From: Verrucomicrobiota bacterium
GTDB lineage: Bacteria > Verrucomicrobiota > Verrucomicrobiia > Opitutales > UBA953
NCBI GenBank assembly: GCA_009917805.1
Contig: RGES01000036.1
Span: forward strand, 1 to 10,257
DNA length: 10,257 bases
Direction of reading: 5' to 3'
How positions within the stretch are numbered: the stretch's first letter is position 1; every line of letters starts with the position of its first letter. A program made the translations under genes and the position numbers. Of this stretch, positions 6,442 to 10,257 are shown piece by piece. The notes under the pieces are model-generated. The model did not search any database. It was not told the origin of the DNA and saw nothing but the letters and a program-made list of their open reading frames with translations.

Positions 6442-7173
6442 ATGGCGACCATCCTTTGCATGAAGTGGGGCAAGAAGTACGGCCCGGAATACGTGAACCG
6501 TCTCCATTCCATGGTGAGCCGCCACCTGACCATCCCGCATCGCTTCGTCTGCCTGACGGACGACAAGACCGGACTCAACGCCGGCATCGAGACCTTCCCG
6601 ATTCCCAGCCTCGAGCTGCCGGCCGGCGCTCCGGAGCGCGGCTGGACCAAGCTCGTCTCGTTCTCGCCCGCGCTGACCGCGCCCGGCGGCCCGGAGCTCA
6701 AGGGCGACATCCTCTTCCTCGACATCGACATCGTCATCGTCGGCAACATGGACGCGTTCTTCCAGCAGCCCGGCGACTTCCTGATCATCCGCGACTGGCA
6801 GAAGGGCGACTACACCGGCAACTCCTCGGTCTACCGCTGGCGTGCCGGCACCTATCCGGACGTCCTCGAATATTTCCGCGCGAACCTCGACGCCGTGCGC
6901 AAGCGCCACCGCAACGAGCAGGAGTTCCTGACCGCGCACCTCACCGCGCAGGGCAAGGTCAGCTACTGGCCCGAGACGTGGTGCCGCAGCTTCAAGAAGC
7001 ACTGCGTGAAATATTTCCCGTTCTCGTTCTGGCAGACGCCCGAGATTCCCGAAGGCGCGAAGATCGTCGTCTTCCACGGACTCCCCAATCCGCCCGACGC
7101 GCTCGTCGGCCGCAGCGGCAAGTGGTATCGCCGCGTGCTGCCCACGCCGTGGATCGCGGAGAATTGGAAATAA
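6442..7173 (+). CDS. GT-A fold glycosyltransferase
   Basis: 243 residues, no signal peptide, cytoplasmic. ATILCMKWGKKYGPEYVNRL (2-21) is the first beta-strand and nucleotide-binding region; FVCLTDD (35-41) follows; LFLDIDIVIVG (91-101) carries the D-x-D motif (Asp94, Asp96) that binds a metal and the sugar nucleotide; NSSVYRW (127-133), NEQEFL (158-163) and FHGLPNP (211-217) match acceptor-site and second metal-ligand positions of GT8-like enzymes. The length suits a single catalytic domain. Donor and acceptor are unknown. ATG 6442 is preferred because the first strand starts at residue 2, although GGGAG lies only one base upstream. The gene follows the GH16-fold gene closely, so joint transcription is plausible. 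Its last codons and stop lie in a perfect hairpin. Confidence 0.8.
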   Translation: MATILCMKWGKKYGPEYVNRLHSMVSRHLTIPHRFVCLTDDKTGLNAGIETFPIPSLELPAGAPERGWTKLVSFSPALTAPGGPELKGDILFLDIDIVIVGNMDAFFQQPGDFLIIRDWQKGDYTGNSSVYRWRAGTYPDVLEYFRANLDAVRKRHRNEQEFLTAHLTAQGKVSYWPETWCRSFKKHCVKYFPFSFWQTPEIPEGAKIVVFHGLPNPPDALVGRSGKWYRRVLPTPWIAENWK

Positions 7174-7192
7174 GCGCGGAGCGCTTATTTCC
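7166..7192 (+). terminator. Perfect 12-bp tri-loop hairpin overlapping the glycosyltransferase stop
   Basis: GGAAATAAGCGC (7166-7177) pairs without mismatch to GCGCTTATTTCC (7181-7192) around a GGA loop. The TAA stop (7171-7173) is in the left arm. No U-tract follows. It probably ends or protects the transcript. Confidence 0.55.
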
Positions 7193-7193
7193 A

Positions 7194-7363
7194 GGGGGCA
7201 CGTGGGCCAGGTGACACGGTGACAAGGGGAGGGGAGCAAGACCCAAAGGGAAACCGGAGACCGGTTAATCAGCTGGGGTCATTATGTCCTCAGCTAACAT
7301 CCCGGTCTCCGGTCTCCCCTTGAGTGACCCCTTGTCCACGTACCCACTTGCCCACGTGTCCCC
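7194..7363. repeat. Nested long inverted repeat between convergent genes
   Basis: Arms 7194-7229 and 7328-7363 are 36 bases each and match at 28 positions as reverse complements (both ending at GACAAGGGG / CCCCTTGTC next to the core). They enclose structured-repeat copy 4, so nearly the whole gap between the glycosyltransferase and the minus-strand gene can fold as one long hairpin or cruciform. A bidirectional terminator is a reasonable role. Confidence 0.7.
7243..7323 (-). repeat. Structured intergenic repeat, copy 4 (core only, inverted)
   Basis: Read on the minus strand, this 81-base core differs from copy 3 at nine positions. Outer arms are AAGGGGAGACCGGAGACCGG and CCGGTCTCCGGTTTCCCTTT; the first inner pair is GCTGAGG / CCCCAGC. 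The second inner pair, ATAATG / GATTAA, keeps four pairs and contains a compensatory A-T in place of G-C. Hairpins A and B are absent. In this orientation it lies 64 bases downstream of the minus-strand gene, in that gene's sense. Confidence 0.8.
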
Positions 7364-7364
7364 T

Positions 7365-7385
7365 CGAAGGCGCCTTGCGCCTTCG
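7365..7385 (-). terminator. Tri-loop hairpin one base after the minus-strand gene
   Basis: CGAAGGCGC (7365-7373) and GCGCCTTCG (7377-7385) pair perfectly around three bases. The stop codon of the minus-strand gene is at 7387-7389. There is no U-tract on either side. Confidence 0.5.
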
Positions 7386-7386
7386 C

Positions 7387-8835
7387 TTACTTCTCGTCGC
7401 TGGCCTCGTCGTTGGCGGCTTCTTCCTTGGCCTGGGCCTGGCTGCTCAGGATGGGCTGGGCGAAGAGGCGGCCGTCGGGGAGGTTGGCGATGTAGCCTTC
7501 GCCGATGAGGAACGAGAGATCCGTGAGCACCTGCGCCTTGGCGGCGTCGGCGGCGTTCTCGCCGGCGAGGGCGAGGACGAGGTCCTTGGCCTGCTGGGCC
7601 GGCTTGCGGTCGAGCGAGTCGAAGAGCTTGGCCATCGGATCGCTGAAGGTGGACTTCGGGTCGCGGCAGCGGCGGCGGACGGCGCAGGCGTAGGTGATGC
7701 CCTTCGAGCCCTTCTTATAGAGATGGAAGCCTTCCTTGCGGAGGCGGCCACGGATGCCGTTGGCGGTGTCGAGGGGGAAGGCGCGCTGCTGTTCGAGGGC
7801 GTAGCGGACGGAATCACGGAGCGGGCCGGGATTCATCTCTTCGAGGAGGCGGCCGGCGAAGCGGACCCACGGATGGGTCTTCACCACGAGGTCCTTGCGG
7901 AAGGCCTGCAGGAAGCCGCGGGCGGCGTCGAGGGACTCGAGGCGCTCGGGTTCGCCTTCCTTGCGGTCCTTCGGCGCGTATTCGCTGCGCGTGGACATCG
8001 ACTTCAGCCAGGCGTCGATCTGTTCCTGTTCGCGGACCATCTCGAGGCGGCCCTTGAAGGCGTCGAACGGCATGTTCGGGCAATGGCGGGCGTGGTGTTC
8101 GCGCAGGTTGCGCTGGTAGCTGTGGTGCGTCGGCGCGCCGAGCAGCTTGCCGGTCTGCGGGCACTTCGCGACCATCAGGAAGGCGCCCTTGGGGGCTTCG
8201 ACTTCGACTTCGACGACGTCGAAGAACTTGTCGAGGTGGCGGGACATCACGTGCGAGACCGCTTCGGCCTCGGTGAGGAAAGGATGGCCGTCGGGGACGG
8301 AGACGGCGAGGAGGGCGTCGGGACGCTGCTCGGCTTCGAGGTGGCGGATGACGATCGAGAGGCGGTCTTCCTTGTCGAGGATCAGACGGGCGACCTCGAA
8401 GAGCTCGTAGGTCATCTTGCTCTTCTTCATCGCGCCGCCGAGGATCTCGAACTTCGCGTCATCCGGGAAGAACGAGCTGGCGACGACGGGGCGGAAGACC
8501 GGAGCGTCTTCGAAGCGGGAAGGGCCGCGGTCGTCGCGACGACGGTCGTCACGGCGGGGGCCGCCGGGGCCATCACGACGGGGTCCGCCGGGGCCGGCGC
8601 CGGGTCCGTCACGACGAGGTCCACGGCTCTGTCCGTCGCGGGGAGGGCCGCGGCGTTCGCCGCCGGGGCCGTCGCGGAAGCGCGGGCGATCGCCATCGCG
8701 GCGGGGTCCGCCGTTGCCGGAGCTCACCTTCTCGGAGGGTCCGCTGACCCAGGAGGGCCCGAAACCAAGGGAAGAGAGGTCCAGTTCGAAGGACTTTTCC
8801 TTGGGAGGGTTGTTTTCGGCCGAGTCGGAGGACAT
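7387..8835 (-). CDS. Conserved-looking protein of unknown function with Arg/Gly/Asp-rich tail and Cys/His cluster
   Basis: 482 residues from ATG 8835; an upstream in-frame ATG at 8883 would add 16 residues, but MSSDSAENNPP looks the more natural start. Neither has a Shine-Dalgarno sequence. Residues 42-108 are low complexity, rich in GGPRRDGP-type repeats, basic and probably disordered, as in RNA-binding RGG/RG tails. A folded part begins near 111 (PVFRPVVASSFFPDDAKFEI). Cys225, His237, His238, His247, His248, His251 and Cys252 cluster in a zinc-site-like pattern (KCPQTGKLL...LREHHARHCP). The region 303-458 is helical and basic (RYALEQQRAF, CAVRRRCRDP). I recognise no characterised family; nucleic-acid binding is inferred only from composition. 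The gene is divergent from tRNA-Leu and convergent with the glycosyltransferase. Confidence 0.8.
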   Translation of the reverse strand: MSSDSAENNPPKEKSFELDLSSLGFGPSWVSGPSEKVSSGNGGPRRDGDRPRFRDGPGGERRGPPRDGQSRGPRRDGPGAGPGGPRRDGPGGPRRDDRRRDDRGPSRFEDAPVFRPVVASSFFPDDAKFEILGGAMKKSKMTYELFEVARLILDKEDRLSIVIRHLEAEQRPDALLAVSVPDGHPFLTEAEAVSHVMSRHLDKFFDVVEVEVEAPKGAFLMVAKCPQTGKLLGAPTHHSYQRNLREHHARHCPNMPFDAFKGRLEMVREQEQIDAWLKSMSTRSEYAPKDRKEGEPERLESLDAARGFLQAFRKDLVVKTHPWVRFAGRLLEEMNPGPLRDSVRYALEQQRAFPLDTANGIRGRLRKEGFHLYKKGSKGITYACAVRRRCRDPKSTFSDPMAKLFDSLDRKPAQQAKDLVLALAGENAADAAKAQVLTDLSFLIGEGYIANLPDGRLFAQPILSSQAQAKEEAANDEASDEK

Positions 8836-8939
8836 TGAGGAAGTGAGCGTTGGGAAAGATGACCGCTTGGCAAGCATCAGCACAATCGCTTTTTACTTGC
8901 ACCAGCCGTCAGGAGTTCCAGCGTGCACCTTCCTTTATT

Positions 8940-9023
8940 GCTCAGGTGGTGGAATGGCAGACACGCATGCTTGAGGTGCATGTGCCGCAAGGTGTCCGGG
9001 TTCAAGTCCCGGCCTGAGCACCA
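8940..9023 (+). tRNA. tRNA-Leu (anticodon GAG)
   Basis: The acceptor arms GCTCAGG (8940-8946) and CCTGAGC (9013-9019) pair fully. The anticodon stem CATGC / GCATG holds loop TTGAGGT, giving anticodon GAG, which reads CUC and CUU. A long variable arm (GCC-gcaa-GGT) marks a class II tRNA. The T-arm has GGTTCAAGTCC. The discriminator is A and the CCA end is encoded (9021-9023). No convincing promoter is visible in the roughly 100 bases shared with the divergent gene. Confidence 0.95.
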
Positions 9024-9032
9024 ATTTAGGCT

Positions 9033-9065
9033 GGGTCGGTCCGGAAACGGGCCGGCCCTGTTTTT
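9033..9065 (+). terminator. Rho-independent terminator of tRNA-Leu
   Basis: GGGTCGGTCC (9033-9042) pairs with GGGCCGGCCC (9049-9058), ten pairs with two G-U, loop GGAAAC, followed by TGTTTTT. It is the only hairpin in the window with a proper U-tract. Confidence 0.85.
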
Positions 9066-9103
9066 GGTTCACATCAAACCCGACACCCCGCAGTAGTAGG
9101 GAC

Positions 9104-10257
9104 ATGGCTACGCAGGGAAAACTCGACGTCCTCATCCTCGGCTCCGGCGGCCGGGAACATGCCTTGCTCAAGGCCTGCCTCCGCAGCCCTCGCGTGGCCA
9201 AGGTCCGCGTGGCTCCCGGCAACGGCGGCATGGCGCTCGAGGCCGAATGCCTCGACGTCGACGCCGCCAACCCCGCCGCCGTCCTGGAACTTGTCCGGCG
9301 CACGGCCTCCACGTTCGTGATCGTCGGTCCGGAAGTCCCGCTCGCCGCCGGCGTGGTCGACGCCCTCGAAGCCGCGGGCATCCCGGCCTACGGTCCGCTC
9401 GCCGCGGGCGCGCGTCTCGAAGCCAGCAAGGCCTTCAGCAAGGATTTCATGGTGCGCCATAAGGTGCCCACCGCCGCTTCGGAGACGTTCCGTGCCCTCG
9501 CGCCCGCCTTGGAATACGTGCGCAAGCAGCCGGTCCCGATCGTCATCAAGGCCTCGGGCCTGGCGGCAGGGAAGGGCGTCGTCATCGCGACCACGCACGC
9601 CGAGGCCGAGGCCGCGTTGCGCGACATGATGGAGACCAAGGTCTTCGGCGCGTCGGGCGACGAGGTCGTCATCGAGGAATTCATGCAGGGCGAAGAGGCG
9701 TCGATCATGCTCATGGTCTGCCGCGACGAATACCTCATGCTCCCGCCCAGCCAGGACCATAAGCGCGTCGGCGAAGGCGACACCGGCCTCAACACCGGCG
9801 GCATGGGCGCGTATGCTCCGACCACCGTCGTCACGCCCGAGGTCGAGCGCCGTCTCCGCGAGGAGATCATCGCGCCCACGCTGCGCGGCCTCAAGGCCGA
9901 CGGCATCGATTACCGCGGCACGCTCTACGTCGGCATCATGGTGACCGCGACCGGTCCCAAGGTCGTCGAGTTCAACGTCCGCTTCGGCGACCCCGAGTGC
10001 CAGGTGCTCATGCCTTCGCTCGAGACCGATCCCGTGCAGATCATGGAAGACATCGCCCATGGCCGCTTCCGTCCGTCGGCCGTGAAGCTTCGTCCCGGCG
10101 CCACGATCATCGTCGTCCTTGCCGCCGGCGGCTACCCCGGCGAGATCCGCAAGGGCGACCCCATCACCTTGCCTGCCAGCCTGCCCGAGGGCGTCGACAT
10201 CGTCCATGGCGGCACCAAGCGCCTGCCGGACGGCCGGGTTGTCACCACCGGCGGCCG
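9104..10257 (+). CDS. purD: Phosphoribosylamine-glycine ligase (GAR synthetase), 3' truncated by window
   Basis: 384 codons are present of the usual 420-430. The enzyme joins glycine to 5-phosphoribosylamine with ATP, the second step of purine synthesis, in the cytoplasm. N-terminal domain: LDVLILGSGGREHALL (7-22) and VGPEVPLAAGV. ATP-grasp domain: KASGLAAGKGV (149-159), QDHKR (217-221), NTGGMGAY (230-237) and EFNVRFGDPE (289-298), with Glu289 and Asn291 as likely magnesium ligands. The C-terminal domain begins near LRPGATIIVVLAAGGYPGE. The position before NTGG is Leu where Pro is usual, a mild change. ATG 9104 places the nucleotide-binding strand at residues 8-12; only a weak AGGG precedes it. 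With 38 bases between the tRNA terminator and the start, its promoter is unclear. Confidence 0.95.
   Translation, partial: MATQGKLDVLILGSGGREHALLKACLRSPRVAKVRVAPGNGGMALEAECLDVDAANPAAVLELVRRTASTFVIVGPEVPLAAGVVDALEAAGIPAYGPLAAGARLEASKAFSKDFMVRHKVPTAASETFRALAPALEYVRKQPVPIVIKASGLAAGKGVVIATTHAEAEAALRDMMETKVFGASGDEVVIEEFMQGEEASIMLMVCRDEYLMLPPSQDHKRVGEGDTGLNTGGMGAYAPTTVVTPEVERRLREEIIAPTLRGLKADGIDYRGTLYVGIMVTATGPKVVEFNVRFGDPECQVLMPSLETDPVQIMEDIAHGRFRPSAVKLRPGATIIVVLAAGGYPGEIRKGDPITLPASLPEGVDIVHGGTKRLPDGRVVTTGG

Noticed and set aside
454..7323. CRISPR array
   Set aside because: The repeats are about 80 bases, imperfect, in both orientations and hundreds to thousands of bases apart, with no spacer-like regularity and no cas gene.
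7324..8838. A 504-codon plus-strand frame opposite the minus-strand gene
   Set aside because: Antisense shadow with low-complexity Ala/Gly/Glu/Val sequence. It would start within the palindromic repeat, and the minus frame has the ordered Cys/His domain and helices.
8836..8939. Promoter elements for tRNA-Leu or the divergent minus gene
   Set aside because: TTGCAC at 8897-8902 resembles a -35 box but no acceptable -10 follows at 16-18 bp; nothing convincing was found on the other strand.
9074..10207. A 377-codon minus-strand frame opposite purD
   Set aside because: purD motifs are unmistakable on the plus strand; the opposite frame is Asp/Gly/Arg/His-rich shadow.

Overview
The window (about 10.3 kb, high GC) looks like a Verrucomicrobiota chromosome, probably near the Opitutales. 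The main evidence is a secreted protein of about 1250 residues that joins a DUF1080 domain, the planctomycete/verrucomicrobial 'membrane-bound dehydrogenase' propeller, HEAT-like helices and a C-terminal CxxCH haem domain. That architecture is typical of the PVC superphylum. The phylum call is firm; the order is a guess.

Layout: the 3' end of a serine-hydrolase/beta-lactamase-fold gene (1-312); a membrane-anchored dual-specificity-type phosphatase (549-1142) lying between two near-identical direct repeats of about 155-163 bp; the DUF1080/dehydrogenase/cytochrome c gene (1478-5230); a possible 30-residue membrane protein on the minus strand (5396-5488); a secreted GH16-fold protein that has lost its catalytic triad (5609-6397), followed 44 bases later by a GT-A glycosyltransferase (6442-7173); a convergent minus-strand gene (7387-8835) for an Arg/Gly/Asp-rich-tailed protein with a Cys/His cluster; tRNA-Leu(GAG) with encoded CCA and a classic terminator; and the 5' 384 codons of purD, cut by the window end.

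The most unusual content is intergenic. An 80-base structured element occurs four times (454-534, 1244-1325, 5274-5354, and inverted at 7243-7323). Each copy has a near-palindromic outer stem of about 20 bp around two conserved inner pairings that interlock in a-b-a'-b' order, and one of these shows compensatory changes between copies. Every copy lies 3' of a gene and in that gene's sense orientation. Copies 1-3 carry extra hairpin modules upstream, and copies 1 and 2 also carry a triple heptamer repeat. I recognise no named family here. It could be a REP/MITE-like palindromic mobile element, a structured 3'-UTR RNA, or a terminator adapted from one.

A second pattern is short, perfect hairpins with 3-base loops that overlap or directly follow stop codons (311-325, 5378-5392, 7166-7192, 7365-7385) and lack a U-tract, unlike the tRNA terminator. 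The genes do not form one obvious pathway. The GH16-fold gene and the glycosyltransferase may be co-transcribed, and the large redox protein suggests periplasmic sugar oxidation or binding.
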